Below are positions 32,193 to 41,580 of a stretch of 64,000 nt of DNA, in pieces. How positions within the stretch are numbered: position 1 is the stretch's first letter; each line of letters begins with the position of its first letter. The stretch is from Halonatronomonas betaini (lineage in GTDB: Bacteria; Bacillota; Halanaerobiia; Halanaerobiales; Halarsenatibacteraceae), in NCBI RefSeq assembly GCF_015666175.1, contig NZ_JADPIE010000002.1, positions 434,001-498,000 on the forward strand, read 5' to 3'. The notes under the pieces are model-generated. The model was not told where the DNA came from, searched no databases, and was given only the letters and a program-made list of their open reading frames with translations. The position numbers were made by a program, and so were the translations under genes.

Positions 32193-33020
32193 CTATATAA
32201 AAACTTTTCTCAGATAAAATAATTTCAACTTGTAAAATAATTTTTCTATTAGGCCAGGTTTCATAACTTTTTCAGGAAATGCAAGAAAATAAACTCTATT
32301 ATCTGAAGGTCTACCTTTAATTAAATAGTTTGCCTTATAAAAAAAGACTGACTCAAAACCTGCCTTCTTTAAGGATCCCACTATTTTATAAGGATGATAG
32401 CCCTTTTCAACATGAGTTTCTTCATAATAGCCACTATCATTTCTCTTCTGAATGAGCAAATTAACCTTCCAGATAGATTCATCAGGTTCCACAATATCCT
32501 GCCAGTAACATAAAAAATCATCTTCTTGAAAAGTAATCGTCCCAGGCTTAATACTGGCCAGCCGTTCTTCAGTATTAAGATCAAAGATAAAAACACCTGC
32601 TTTTTCAATGATTTGATGAACAGATTTAAAAACCTCTTCTAACTTATCTAACTCAAGAACATAATTCAAACTATCAAAGATAGAATATACCAGAGGGTAT
32701 TTAACTCTTCCAGGAATGTCCAGAAAATCCCGATGATAAAAATCAGGTTCAATTGTAAAATTTTTTGCCTTTTTTTTAGCTTCTTCAAGCATATCCCGGG
32801 AACCATCAAGTCCATCAACTTTTATCCCATCATTTAAGAACCTGACCATCATATTACCGGTTCCACAACCAAGTTCCAGCGCCTGCTCAGGCAATCCAAC
32901 CCTGTGATATTCTAAAAGCAACTTAATATATTCATACCAGAAATCATAGGGGACAGCAGACATTACCTGATCATAAATGCTGGCAAAAGAACGCTGATAA
33001 CTTTTGTTATCTGTAGACAT
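32193..33020 (-). CDS. Class I SAM-dependent methyltransferase
   Basis: A 275-residue Rossmann methyltransferase. Motif I is ALELGCGTGNMMVRF, the acidic loop is VDGLDGSRDMLEEA, and motif post-II has the YPLVYSIFDSLNYVL region typical of small-molecule methyltransferases. The C-terminal part (YHPYKIVGSLKKAGFESVFFY) is the usual final strand pair. The substrate is unknown. The start at 33020 follows AAGGAG with 8 bases spacing. It lies between engB and apbE, and all three seem co-transcribed. Confidence 0.88.
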   Translation of the reverse strand: MSTDNKSYQRSFASIYDQVMSAVPYDFWYEYIKLLLEYHRVGLPEQALELGCGTGNMMVRFLNDGIKVDGLDGSRDMLEEAKKKAKNFTIEPDFYHRDFLDIPGRVKYPLVYSIFDSLNYVLELDKLEEVFKSVHQIIEKAGVFIFDLNTEERLASIKPGTITFQEDDFLCYWQDIVEPDESIWKVNLLIQKRNDSGYYEETHVEKGYHPYKIVGSLKKAGFESVFFYKANYLIKGRPSDNRVYFLAFPEKVMKPGLIEKLFYKLKLFYLRKVFI

Positions 33021-33041
33021 CAAATCTACTCCTTACATCTT

Positions 33042-33617
33042 TTAAATAACACTATCTATAAAACCTAAAACCTGCTTTCGACCTGTCCTATCTTTAGCCG
33101 AAGTATAAACAATTTTATCAGTTTCAACACCTAAAAGCTCAGGTAATTTCTTCTTCTGCTTAACAAAGTCTTTATTCTTTAACTTATCGACCTTGGTGGC
33201 AGCAATAATATATTCAATATCTGTAGCTTTTAGCCAATCTATCATCATCATATCTTCTTCAGATGGTTTATGCCTGGCGTCAATTATCTGCACCAGCCCT
33301 TTTAAATTTTTCCGATAATGAAGGTAATGGTCTATCAACTCATTCCAACTATCTTTAATTTTTTGCGGAACCTTAGCATAACCATAGCCTGGCAGGTCAA
33401 CAAGACAGTAACGATCACCAATATTAAAAAAGTTAATAGACCTGGTTCTACCTGGAGTAGAACTGGTTCTGGCCACTTTTTTTCTACCAAGTACCATATT
33501 AATCAATGATGATTTTCCAACATTGGATCTCCCAGAAAAAGCAACTTCAGGAAACTGGTGATTGGGATAACCATCTGTAGAAAAAGCACTTGTTATAAAA
33601 TCCACTTTATTTCCCAT
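33042..33617 (-). CDS. engB: Ribosome biogenesis GTPase EngB (YsxC/YihA)
   Basis: A 191-residue TRAFAC GTPase. It has G1 GRSNVGKSS (about 29-37), a G2 region SSTPGRTRSINFF, G3 DLPGYG, G4 TKVDK and a G5-like TSAKD. Length and motif order match EngB, needed for 50S subunit assembly. The start follows AGGAGG. It sits just after the clpP-clpX unit, separated from it by a terminator. Confidence 0.95.
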   Translation of the reverse strand: MGNKVDFITSAFSTDGYPNHQFPEVAFSGRSNVGKSSLINMVLGRKKVARTSSTPGRTRSINFFNIGDRYCLVDLPGYGYAKVPQKIKDSWNELIDHYLHYRKNLKGLVQIIDARHKPSEEDMMMIDWLKATDIEYIIAATKVDKLKNKDFVKQKKKLPELLGVETDKIVYTSAKDRTGRKQVLGFIDSVI

Positions 33618-33644
33618 AATAATCCTCCTCTACCCTAAATTAAA

Positions 33645-33693
33645 ATAAAAAAGAGATAATACAATCAGGTCTCCCTTAATGTATTATCCCCTC
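33645..33693 (-). terminator. Intrinsic terminator of the tig-clpP-clpX unit
   Basis: A long stem (GATAATACA at 33655-33663 with TGTATTATC at 33680-33688, extended by wobble pairs) and a T-rich run TCTTTTTTATT on the minus strand. It lies 14 bp past the clpX stop and 28 bp before engB. Confidence 0.8.
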
Positions 33694-33706
33694 TACTAGT
33701 CTTTAT

Positions 33707-34963
33707 TTAAGCAGTCTCTTCCCGATTTGAATCATGTCGGATTAATTTAGGAGTCTCGCCTTTTTTAACGACATCCTCTGTGATTATACATTTAACCACA
33801 TCTGGATCTGAAGGAAGATCATACATTATATCAAGGATAGCATTCTCTACAACCGAGCGCAATCCTCTAGCTCCTGTTCCCCTTGAAAGTGATTGATTAC
33901 CGATCGCCTTTAAGGCATCTTCAGTAAATTCAAGTTCAACATCATCCATCGCAAAGAACTTCTGATATTGTTTAACTAAAGCATTTCTAGGTTCAGTTAA
34001 GATTCTAACAAGATCCTCTTCATCCAGCTGATTTAAAGTGACCTGAATTGGCATTCTACCAATAAACTCAGGAATTAAACCATACTGTAAGAGATCCTGA
34101 GGTTCAATCTCTTTTAAGACTTCACCAATATTCTCTTTCTCATCCTTAGTCTTAATATCAGCACCAAAGCCAATATTCTTTTCAGAAAGACGCTTCTTTA
34201 TCATATCATCCAGGCCGTCAAAAGCTCCACCGGCAATAAATAATATATTAGAAGTATCTATCTGAATAAACTCCTGATGAGGATGCTTTCTGCCACCCTG
34301 TGGCGGTACAGAAGCAACTGTTCCTTCTATTATCTTCAATAATGCCTGCTGAACCCCTTCACCAGAGACATCTCTGGTAATTGAAGGATTCTCAGACTTT
34401 CTGGCAATCTTATCTATCTCATCAATATAGATAATTCCTTTTTCAGCTTTTTCAATATCATAATCTGCTGCCTGAATTAACTTTAGCAGAATATTTTCAA
34501 CATCTTCACCAACATAACCTGCCTCAGTTAAAGATGTTGCATCAGTAATAGCAAAAGGAACATCTATGATTCTGGCTAGAGTCTGAGCTAGCAATGTCTT
34601 ACCGCAGCCAGTCGGACCTACCATCATAATATTACTTTTTTGCAATTCAACATCATCAATCTTCATATCTGAATTAACTCTTTTATAATGATTATAAACT
34701 GCAACAGATAAAGATTTCTTTGCTCTACTTTGACCGATAACATATTGATCAAGGATATCCTTAATTTCAATCGGTTTCGGTACCCTGTCAAGAGCAATAT
34801 CCTTATCTTCATGTAGTTCTTCTTCAATAATTTCATTACAAAGTTCTATGCATTCATCACAGATATAAACACCAGGACCTGCAACAAGTTTTTTGACCTG
34901 TTCTTGAGATTTTCCACAAAAAGAACATTTTAATTGTCCTTTTTCGTCTCCAAATTTAAACAT
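33707..34963 (-). CDS. clpX: ATP-dependent Clp protease ATP-binding subunit ClpX
   Basis: A 418-residue AAA+ unfoldase. The N-terminal zinc-binding domain has C13-x2-C16 and C35-x2-C38 ([16 protein letters not shown]). Walker A is GPTGCGKT, Walker [10 protein letters not shown], the pore loop is GYVGEDVE, the RKH loop GGRKHPHQ, and the ClpP-docking IGF-like loop lies within KNIGFGADI. It delivers substrates to ClpP, encoded 22 bp upstream, in the order tig-clpP-clpX common in bacteria. Confidence 0.98.
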   Translation of the reverse strand: MFKFGDEKGQLKCSFCGKSQEQVKKLVAGPGVYICDECIELCNEIIEEELHEDKDIALDRVPKPIEIKDILDQYVIGQSRAKKSLSVAVYNHYKRVNSDMKIDDVELQKSNIMMVGPTGCGKTLLAQTLARIIDVPFAITDATSLTEAGYVGEDVENILLKLIQAADYDIEKAEKGIIYIDEIDKIARKSENPSITRDVSGEGVQQALLKIIEGTVASVPPQGGRKHPHQEFIQIDTSNILFIAGGAFDGLDDMIKKRLSEKNIGFGADIKTKDEKENIGEVLKEIEPQDLLQYGLIPEFIGRMPIQVTLNQLDEEDLVRILTEPRNALVKQYQKFFAMDDVELEFTEDALKAIGNQSLSRGTGARGLRSVVENAILDIMYDLPSDPDVVKCIITEDVVKKGETPKLIRHDSNREETA

Positions 34964-34985
34964 TTAATCACCTCATTTGAGGAAC

Positions 34986-35582
34986 TTATTTCTCTTGCAA
35001 TTCATTCCTCGTTATAACTTCATCTATAATTCCATAATCCATTGCATCTTCAGCCGACATAAAGAAATCTTTTTCAATATCCTGACTGATTTTTTCTTCT
35101 GTCTGTCCAGTATGCTTGCTCATAATTTCATTTAAAATATCTTTTAAATCTAACAACTCTTTAATATGAACTTCAGCATCACTTGCCTTACCCTGTGCTC
35201 CACCCATTGGCTGGTGGATCATAATTCTACTATAAGGGAGTGAATAACGCTTCTTTTCTGCACCTGCAGCAAGTAATAAAGCACCTGCACTTGCAGCCTG
35301 ACCCATACAGATAGTAACAACATCAGGTTTTATATACTGCATGGTATCATATATTGCTAAAGCAGCTGTAACACTACCACCAGGACTATTAATATAAAGA
35401 TAAATATCTTTATCAGGATCTTCAGCTTCAAGAAAAAGCATCTGGGCAATAATCACATTTGCCATATTATCTTCAACTACTGAACCGAGAAAGATAATTC
35501 TATCTTTTAATAATCTTGAATAAATATCATATGATCTTTCGCCACGGTTAGTCTGCTCAACTACCATTGGAATTAAACTCAT
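34986..35582 (-). CDS. clpP: ATP-dependent Clp protease proteolytic subunit ClpP
   Basis: A 198-residue serine peptidase. The catalytic triad regions are [14 protein letters not shown] (Ser), [11 protein letters not shown] (His) and [15 protein letters not shown] (Asp). N-terminal [24 protein letters not shown] is typical of the axial-loop region. The start at 35582 has AGGAGG at good spacing; an in-frame ATG at 35588 is too close to that site. It assembles as two heptamers capped by ClpX. Confidence 0.97.
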   Translation of the reverse strand: MSLIPMVVEQTNRGERSYDIYSRLLKDRIIFLGSVVEDNMANVIIAQMLFLEAEDPDKDIYLYINSPGGSVTAALAIYDTMQYIKPDVVTICMGQAASAGALLLAAGAEKKRYSLPYSRIMIHQPMGGAQGKASDAEVHIKELLDLKDILNEIMSKHTGQTEEKISQDIEKDFFMSAEDAMDYGIIDEVITRNELQEK

Positions 35583-35629
35583 CGACATACCTCCTAGCTC
35601 TAAGAAATAATTTCCTCTATACTTCTATT

Positions 35630-36913
35630 CTAATTGTTTTCAATTAAGAAATCAATAGTCTTTTCCATTTTTAATCCATTTCTTAAGGATTCTAACTGAC
35701 CCTGCATCTGCATAAATGCTTTAACCTGCTCGAAATCCTGGTCATTGGCATCAGCAATTTCTTTTAATTTATCATCAATTTCTTCATCAGTAACCTCAAT
35801 ACCTTCTTCTTCAGCAATAGCTTCTAAAACTAGATTATTCTTGGCTCTATCTGCAGCCTGTTCACGATTTTCTTCTCTCCATTCATCCTGGGAACTGCCC
35901 ATATACTTAAAGTAATCCTCAATATTAATTCCCTGCTGCTGGAGATTCTGAGCCATCTGCTGCATCATCTGATCAAGCTCATTTTGAATTAGCTGTTCAG
36001 ATACTTCTACTTCAGCTGCCTCTGAAACCTTTTCAATTATCTCATTTTCAAGGTTTCTCTTTGCCTGATTCTCTTTTTGTTCTTTTAATCTATTTTCAAT
36101 ATCCTCTTTAAACTCATCAAGGGTATCAAATTCACTAACATCTTTGGCAAATTCATCATCTAACTCAGGAAGTTCTTTAACTTTAATCTCTTTTATAGTA
36201 ACTTCAAAAACAGCATCCTGGCCGGCTAAGTCCTCAGCCTGATACTCTTCTGGAAATGTTACCTCTACTTCATATGGTTCATCATTAATCTCTTTGCCGA
36301 TTAATTGGTCTTCAAAACCAGGAATAAACTGGCCTGAACCAATTTCAAGTGTAAATTCTTCAGCAGATCCACCAGGAAATGCTTCGCCATCAACAAAGCC
36401 TTCAAAATCAATAATTACATGATCGCCTTCCTGAACCTCATCTCTATCTACACTTACTAATTGACTCTGCTCTTCACGCTGTTTATTTAAAACAGCCATT
36501 ATATCTTCTTCAGTTACTTCAGTTTCTTCTCTATCAACATCATAACCGGTATATTCACCTAACTCTACATCAGGCTTAACTTCTACAATAGCAGTAAATG
36601 TTGCCGGTTCATCTTCAGCAATATAAAAATCTTCAAATTCTGGTTCAGAAATCGGCTCAATATCAGCCTCTTCAATGGCCTTCTGATAATTTTGTGGAAT
36701 TAATATATCTAAGGCATCCTTATGGAGCACTTCTTTTCCATAATTAGCTTCTAAAACCTTTCTTGGTACCTTACCCTTCCTGAATCCAGGTAAGGATACT
36801 TCTTTTCTAACTTTTTTATAAGCCTGCTCTAAAGCCTGATTAACCTCATCTATATCGACTTCAACATCCAGTCTCACTTTATTATCTTCCAGTCTTTCCT
36901 GTTTAACATCCAT
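35630..36913 (-). CDS. tig: Trigger factor, ribosome-associated chaperone and prolyl isomerase
   Basis: A 427-residue protein with three domains. The N-terminal ribosome-binding domain carries the signature LPGFRKGKVPR (about 40-50). The FKBP-type PPIase domain (about 150-245) has EGDHVIIDFEGFVDGEAFPGG and GSGQFIPGFEDQLIG. A long helical C-terminal chaperone arm ends in LIENN. It is very acidic, consistent with a halophile. It is followed closely by clpP and clpX. Confidence 0.97.
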   Translation of the reverse strand: MDVKQERLEDNKVRLDVEVDIDEVNQALEQAYKKVRKEVSLPGFRKGKVPRKVLEANYGKEVLHKDALDILIPQNYQKAIEEADIEPISEPEFEDFYIAEDEPATFTAIVEVKPDVELGEYTGYDVDREETEVTEEDIMAVLNKQREEQSQLVSVDRDEVQEGDHVIIDFEGFVDGEAFPGGSAEEFTLEIGSGQFIPGFEDQLIGKEINDEPYEVEVTFPEEYQAEDLAGQDAVFEVTIKEIKVKELPELDDEFAKDVSEFDTLDEFKEDIENRLKEQKENQAKRNLENEIIEKVSEAAEVEVSEQLIQNELDQMMQQMAQNLQQQGINIEDYFKYMGSSQDEWREENREQAADRAKNNLVLEAIAEEEGIEVTDEEIDDKLKEIADANDQDFEQVKAFMQMQGQLESLRNGLKMEKTIDFLIENN

Positions 36914-36981
36914 TTAAATGATCCCCCTTATAGCTTTAATAATGATAAAAGATTACAAAAACAGATCTATATTTTAACAAT

Positions 36982-37011
36982 ACCCCGAATTGGCAAAGGC
37001 CAAAACGGGGT
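36982..37011 (-). terminator. Probable terminator after tRNA-Leu
   Basis: Stem ACCCCG / CGGGGT (36982-36987 with 37006-37011) enclosing an inner TTGGC/GCCAA stem. It lies 28 bp after the tRNA and before tig on the minus strand. The following T content is modest (ATTGTTAAAATA). Confidence 0.55.
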
Positions 37012-37038
37012 CATTTAAGATCAATATTATTAAAAAAA

Positions 37039-37124
37039 TGGTGCGGAAGGTGGGACTCGAACCCACACAGGCTAGGCCCACTAGATCCTAAATCTAGCGC
37101 GTCTGCCAATTCCGCCACTTCCGC
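37039..37124 (-). tRNA. tRNA-Leu (anticodon TAG)
   Basis: An 86-base class II tRNA with encoded CCA. The acceptor is GCGGAAG/CTTCCGC, the anticodon stem CTAGA/TCTAG frames TTTAGGA, and a long variable arm (TGGGCCTAGCC...) is followed by the T arm TGTGGGTTCGAGTCCCAC. The TAG anticodon reads CTA and, by wobble, other CTN leucine codons. Confidence 0.95.
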
Positions 37125-37158
37125 AAAACAAATTAACTTAATTCCTCAAACCATAATA

Positions 37159-37187
37159 ATTCTAGCATAATAAAAAACTCTTGTCAA
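37159..37187 (-). promoter_or_regulatory. Promoter of tRNA-Leu
   Basis: TTGACA at 37187-37182, a 17-bp spacer and TAGAAT at 37164-37159 on the minus strand, about 35 bp before the mature tRNA 5' end. Confidence 0.82.
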
Positions 37188-37212
37188 GCATTTGTAAATA
37201 AAAAATTCCTTA

Positions 37213-37240
37213 TTGACTTATTTTCTGAAAATGTTATACT
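37213..37240 (+). promoter_or_regulatory. Promoter of the TPP riboswitch-thiT transcript
   Basis: TTGACT at 37213-37218, a 16-bp spacer and TATACT at 37235-37240, about 20 bp before the riboswitch. Confidence 0.78.
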
Positions 37241-37261
37241 TAAACTGCAAACAAAAATCAA

Positions 37262-37352
37262 TAAAGGGGAGTCTCACTGGAGGCTGAGAGGATGCAAAGT
37301 CATCGACCCTCATTACCTGATCCTGATCATGCAGGCGCAGGGAAACTTATAA
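37262..37352 (+). ncRNA. TPP (thiamine pyrophosphate) riboswitch
   Basis: THI-box blocks in order: GGGGAGTC, AGGCTGAGAGGATGCA, the TPP-binding ACCTGATCCTGATCATGCAGGCGCAGGGAAAC, with the P1 partners at each end. The regulation appears translational. Downstream, CCTCC-agc-AGTATT (37358-37371) can pair with AATACT-a-GGAGG (37386-37397), hiding the thiT ribosome-binding site. No T-tract terminator is present before the gene. Confidence 0.93.
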
Positions 37353-37405
37353 ATTATCCTCCAGCAGTATTAGCAGGCTTCCTAAAATACTAGGAGGTAT
37401 TTTTT

Positions 37406-37963
37406 ATGCAAAACGAAAAACTAAGAATTATGATTGAAATTTCAATGGCAGTTGCACTTTCAACAATCCTATCATTTATAACCCTCTGGCGTATGCCAAT
37501 GGGAGGTTCAGTAAATTTAGTTATGCTTCCCATATTTATCATGGCTTTCAGAAATGGAGCTCGAGCCGGAATTTTAACTGGAATCCTATATGGTGCTGTT
37601 AGATTAATGTTAGGAGCCTATGTTGTACACCCAGCACAATTCCTGCTTGATTATCCAATTGCTTATGGTTTTATAGGAATAGCTGGCTTCTTTAAAATAT
37701 TCACTGAGAAAAACCAATTAAATATAATTAATTTCATTCAAGCTTTTAGCATAGCAGCTTTAGGAGTGTTTACATCCCACTTGCTATCTGGAGTGATTTT
37801 CTTTGCTGACAGTGCTCCTGCCGGTCAAAATCCCTGGGTATATTCAGCTCTATATAATATAACCCATGTATTACCGACAATAATTATAACTGCAATAGTG
37901 ATTGCTTTAATTTCAAAAAGACCTGAAATAGTATTTTTAAGTTACAGAGAAAATCAAAGTTAA
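37406..37963 (+). CDS. thiT: ECF transporter thiamine-binding S component ThiT
   Basis: A 185-residue membrane protein with six hydrophobic helices. ThiT features are MPMGGSVNLVMLPIFIMAFRNG (the L1 loop over the ligand site), LLDYPIAYGFIGIAG, and a final helix pair with NITHVLPTIIITAIVIALI. It binds thiamine and works with a shared ECF energy-coupling module encoded elsewhere. Control by a TPP riboswitch supports the substrate. An AGGAGG site 8 bases before the ATG lies in the sequestering stem described above. Confidence 0.93.
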   Translation: MQNEKLRIMIEISMAVALSTILSFITLWRMPMGGSVNLVMLPIFIMAFRNGARAGILTGILYGAVRLMLGAYVVHPAQFLLDYPIAYGFIGIAGFFKIFTEKNQLNIINFIQAFSIAALGVFTSHLLSGVIFFADSAPAGQNPWVYSALYNITHVLPTIIITAIVIALISKRPEIVFLSYRENQS

Positions 37964-38004
37964 TAAATCAAAATAAAATAATTAACTAAAAGAGGTAGAT
38001 AATT

Positions 38005-38664
38005 ATGAATAATAACGATAGAATCCATAATATTAGCAAATATTTAGCAGATAAAAAAGCTCAACCGTTAAATATAAATACAATTTATTCTGTTTTATTG
38101 CCTTTAATTAAAGATAACAAAGGCAATCTATCTCTTTTATACCAGGTAAGATCAGAAAATCTAACAACCCAGCCCGGGGAAATTTCCTTCCCCGGGGGCA
38201 GGGTTGAAAAGGGAGAAACCCCATCCCAGGCTGCAATTAGAGAAACTATCGAAGAATTGGGTATCTCCATTAAGAATATAAAGCCATTAGGCAAACTAGA
38301 TTTCCTGGTCACCCCATATAACTTTGCAATTTATCCCTATTTAGGCCAGTTAATTGATGTCTCTGTAGAGGATATAAATAATAATGATAATCTTAATGAA
38401 ATCAAGAAAGTTTTTACAGTTCCATTAAACTTTCTAATTAACAACCAGCCTGAAGAATATAAAATAAATGTTCGAACAAAACCAAAAGAAGATAGTGACT
38501 TCCCATTTCATCTAATCAAAGATGGCCATAATTACCAGTGGCGAGAAGGCGATTATTCAGTTTTATTCTACAGGTACCAGGATAAAATCATCTGGGGTTT
38601 TACAGCCCTATTCACCTATAATTTTGTAGAAATTTTTAAAGAGGCCCAATCCCTAGAAGAATAA
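38005..38664 (+). CDS. Nudix hydrolase, CoA pyrophosphatase type
   Basis: A 219-residue Nudix enzyme. The Nudix box is GGRVEKGETPSQAAIRETIEELGI, preceded by the UPF0035/NUDT7-8 signature SLLYQVRSENLTTQPGEISFPGG, which points to CoA-type pyrophosphatases (cleaving CoA to 4'-phosphopantetheine and 3',5'-ADP). The C-terminal half has a long insert before WGFTALFTYNF. It starts 41 bp after thiT and probably shares its transcript. Its 3' end overlaps the convergent ndk by 12 bases. Confidence 0.88.
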   Translation: MNNNDRIHNISKYLADKKAQPLNINTIYSVLLPLIKDNKGNLSLLYQVRSENLTTQPGEISFPGGRVEKGETPSQAAIRETIEELGISIKNIKPLGKLDFLVTPYNFAIYPYLGQLIDVSVEDINNNDNLNEIKKVFTVPLNFLINNQPEEYKINVRTKPKEDSDFPFHLIKDGHNYQWREGDYSVLFYRYQDKIIWGFTALFTYNFVEIFKEAQSLEE

Positions 38665-39054
38665 TTTGAGCTCTCTTTTGGCTGCTTCCTGTGAGTCTGA
38701 GGCGTGAATAAGATTGTCAGGCTCCATTTTAAATGCAAAATCTCCTCTAATTGTACCTGGAGCAGCTTCTATTGGATCAGTACTTCCAATCAACTTTCTA
38801 ATTTTTCTTATAGTATTACCTTCAGATTTTATAACTATAGCCACAATTTTATTTTCTGACATATGGCTAACTATATCATCAAAGAAAGATTTATCTTTAT
38901 GCTCCTTATATAATTCAGCAATAACTTCTCTATCAAACTGACTCATCTTTAATTCCTCAACTATCAAACCAGCTCTTTCCAGGCGCTCTATTAACTTCCC
39001 AACTAAATTTCTTCTCAATGCTTCAGGTTTTAATAATACTAAAGACTTTTCCAC
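38653..39054 (-). CDS. ndk: Nucleoside diphosphate kinase
   Basis: A 133-residue NDK fold with LVLLKPEALRR at the start, the APGTIRGDFAF motif and the active-site histidine in NLIHASDS, where most NDKs have NxxHGSDS. It equilibrates NTPs and NDPs. The GTG start follows AAGGGAGAG. It is the last gene of the sugar/nucleoside transport run, 30 bp after sucrose-phosphate synthase, and overlaps the convergent Nudix gene tail to tail. IGSTDPIEA replaces the common GxTxPxxA pattern. Confidence 0.93.
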   Translation of the reverse strand: MEKSLVLLKPEALRRNLVGKLIERLERAGLIVEELKMSQFDREVIAELYKEHKDKSFFDDIVSHMSENKIVAIVIKSEGNTIRKIRKLIGSTDPIEAAPGTIRGDFAFKMEPDNLIHASDSQEAAKRELKLFF

Positions 39055-39084
39055 AAATATCTCTCCCTTTCTAAATACTAGTTT

Positions 39085-40587
39085 CTAGTTATTAAGATAA
39101 TATTTCTCCAGTTCTATTATCAATTCAGCTTCATTCTTTCCAGTATTAAAATAATCAGGAATTTCCATACTTTTATCAGACTTATAGGCCTCTGTATTAT
39201 TGATAATTTCCTTTATCCTATTTAAATAGCCCTCTGCTGTTTTCTCCCAGGTATATGTTGTTTCAACTCTTTCCAGACCGGCTTCATGATAATATTCCCA
39301 TCCTTCAGGACCTAAAAATACTTCTAGAATACCTTTAGCAATATCCTCAGGGTCTTCAGGGTCAACTAAAATACCATAATGTTTTTTACCATCATTCATT
39401 ATTTCTTCAGGGCCACCATTTTCAGTAGCTACAACTGGTAATCCTGATGCCATCGCTTCAATTGGAGCAAGACCAAAGGGTTCATAAAAAGCTGTTAAAG
39501 CAAAGACAGATTTTCTTTGAGCAAGCACCCTATAAATTGAGGCAAGCTCCTGCTGACTATTCAATGAAAACATCGTAACCTTCCCTCTTAAATCATTCTC
39601 ATCAATTATTTCCATAATTTCATCAAGAATTTCCTTTTCATCGCCGCTGGCCTTACTGTAATCTTCAAATGGATTATCTATTCCCCTTAATGTAATCACA
39701 AGATTTGTCCTTGACTGAAGCTCAGCATTACCTGCAAAAGCCTTAACAAATCCTAAATGATTCTTTTTAGGGTCCAGGCGGCTGGCAGCAATAACACCAG
39801 GTAGACTCCTTCTCTCTTCAGAAATATCTCTCTCTAGCATTTTCTTAAATTTAACCTCTATCTTTTCGTCTTCAGGTCCTGTCTCTGGATTAAAAATATC
39901 TGTATTCACCCCAGGTGGAACGACTGCAAAATCTTTATCAGCATTTAAATCGACTGTACCTTCATAAGCTCTATGGCTATATTGACTATCTTTTTCCTGA
40001 GAAGTTGAAACAAAATTAATTGCCGAATTATTCATACTAATTCTTTCTGCAGCAATCCTCAAATGGAAGTTATACCTGGCCAGCATCTCTTCTAAATTAT
40101 TTTCATTAACATTAAGTTTATCCATCTTCTGAGCACCAAGTGAGTGGGCAGTAAAGGTAAATGGTATTCCGGTCTCCTTTTCAAACATAGCTCCTGCCAG
40201 ACCCCCATCACCATAATGGGTTGTCAAAATATCCGGCTTTTCACCAATTTCATCATAGTACTTTCTAATCTCTAGGACATAATCCTTTAAATATGGCCAG
40301 AGTTTCTCTTTATTTAGAAATTCATTACCGCCAAATGGCAACCTGATTATATTAACTTTATCTGTTTCAGGATAGCTATCTAAGCTAGAAGAAAATTCAG
40401 GCCAGTCATCATCCTTTACCTGCCTGGTCAATATATCAACTTCAACCCCAAACTCCTTAGCCATCGCAATAGCAACCTCTTTTACATATACAAGTTGCCC
40501 GCCAAAATCAGGATGCTCTGTCCAGTAGCTATCATCAGGGTCAAAATTGCCCTGAGGATTTAAAAACGCAACCCGCTTAATTTCCAT
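39085..40587 (-). CDS. Sucrose-phosphate synthase (GT4 family, short form)
   Basis: A 500-residue retaining GT-B glycosyltransferase. N-terminal LNPQGNF and HPDFGGQLVYVKEVAIAMA bind the acceptor fructose-6-phosphate; the middle has TTHYGDGG and TAHSLG; the C-terminal domain has SRLDPKKN and the E-x7-E motif EPFGLAPIEAMASGLPVVATENGGP for the nucleotide-glucose donor. Length and motifs match the Halothermothrix orenii enzyme that I recall. There is no C-terminal phosphatase domain, and no separate phosphatase gene lies next to it. Sucrose is a compatible solute in related halophiles, but mannosylfructose-phosphate synthase is a close alternative. Confidence 0.88.
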   Translation of the reverse strand: MEIKRVAFLNPQGNFDPDDSYWTEHPDFGGQLVYVKEVAIAMAKEFGVEVDILTRQVKDDDWPEFSSSLDSYPETDKVNIIRLPFGGNEFLNKEKLWPYLKDYVLEIRKYYDEIGEKPDILTTHYGDGGLAGAMFEKETGIPFTFTAHSLGAQKMDKLNVNENNLEEMLARYNFHLRIAAERISMNNSAINFVSTSQEKDSQYSHRAYEGTVDLNADKDFAVVPPGVNTDIFNPETGPEDEKIEVKFKKMLERDISEERRSLPGVIAASRLDPKKNHLGFVKAFAGNAELQSRTNLVITLRGIDNPFEDYSKASGDEKEILDEIMEIIDENDLRGKVTMFSLNSQQELASIYRVLAQRKSVFALTAFYEPFGLAPIEAMASGLPVVATENGGPEEIMNDGKKHYGILVDPEDPEDIAKGILEVFLGPEGWEYYHEAGLERVETTYTWEKTAEGYLNRIKEIINNTEAYKSDKSMEIPDYFNTGKNEAELIIELEKYYLNN

Positions 40588-40590
40588 AAT

Positions 40591-41568
40591 TTATCCCTCC
40601 CCTTTCAAATTATACTTCTCAATCAATGTCCTTTCATCAGGTAAATCAATAATAGCTCCCACTTCTTTAATTACCTCAGCTGCCACAGAATTGCCTAATT
40701 GTACAGCAAGTTCTAAATCATAACCTGAGCTAATTCCTGTATAAAAACCAGACCAGAAAGCATCGCCAGCCCCTGTAGTATCAACTACTCTAGTGGCCAG
40801 AGAATCATAATGTCTGATTTCATCTCCAGCAGAAATCAGTAATCCTTCTGCACCTAAAGTTAAAATTACCAGTTTACATCCACTTTCATGAAATAATTTA
40901 ATATAATCATCTACATCCCCCTGACCAAATAAAGCTTCTGCGTCATCCAGAGATGGTTTAATTATATCAATTTTAGGCAATATATTTTTAATATATTCTA
41001 TTCCATCTCCAGTTCCCTCCCATAACTGAGGGCGGTAATTAGGGTCAAGTGAAATTACTTTATTCTGATCACTGGCAATATTTATTATTTTCTCTATAGC
41101 CCGTCTGCTCTCAGGTGCAGAAAGAGCAAATGTAGATAAATGGATGATTTTAGATCTCCTAATATCCTCATCTTTAATTTCATCACTATCTATAAACTTT
41201 TCCGCTCCTCGATAGGCAATAAATTTCGGGGATTTCCTGCTTCTAGTTACCATTATAACAGTCGTATTATTATCCCTATCAACTGAGATAGAATCAGTGA
41301 TTACTCCAGCTTCCCCAAGTCTTTTAAGCAAATACTCTCCTAAACCATCAAAACCGACTCTACTAATCAGAGCAGATTTCTTCCCAAGTCTGGCCAGATT
41401 CATAGCTATATTAGCAGGAGAACCACCAAAATATCGCTCAAAAGCCTCAGCTTCAAGAAAAGTATCTGCTTCCCCCTGAGAAATCAAATCTATTAAAACC
41501 TCACCAACTGCTAATAGATCTATTTCTGAATCTGATAAATCAACAGGTTTATCTAATCTAAATTCCAA
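40591..41568 (-). CDS. PfkB-family sugar kinase (fructokinase-like)
   Basis: A 325-residue ribokinase-fold enzyme. N-terminal GEVLIDLIS and GGSPANIAMNLARLG form the sugar site, and the C-terminal DTTGAGDAFWSGFYTG carries the catalytic Asp and anion hole. These features favour a fructokinase, but 2-keto-3-deoxygluconate or nucleoside kinases are related. It is only 3 bp from sucrose-phosphate synthase, which would use fructose-6-phosphate, so fructose phosphorylation is a sensible role. The upstream nucleoside-type importer leaves ribose or nucleoside kinase as an alternative. The start is TTG behind a G7 tract. Confidence 0.88.
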   Translation of the reverse strand: MEFRLDKPVDLSDSEIDLLAVGEVLIDLISQGEADTFLEAEAFERYFGGSPANIAMNLARLGKKSALISRVGFDGLGEYLLKRLGEAGVITDSISVDRDNNTTVIMVTRSRKSPKFIAYRGAEKFIDSDEIKDEDIRRSKIIHLSTFALSAPESRRAIEKIINIASDQNKVISLDPNYRPQLWEGTGDGIEYIKNILPKIDIIKPSLDDAEALFGQGDVDDYIKLFHESGCKLVILTLGAEGLLISAGDEIRHYDSLATRVVDTTGAGDAFWSGFYTGISSGYDLELAVQLGNSVAAEVIKEVGAIIDLPDERTLIEKYNLKGEG

Positions 41569-41580
41569 AAATACCCCCCC

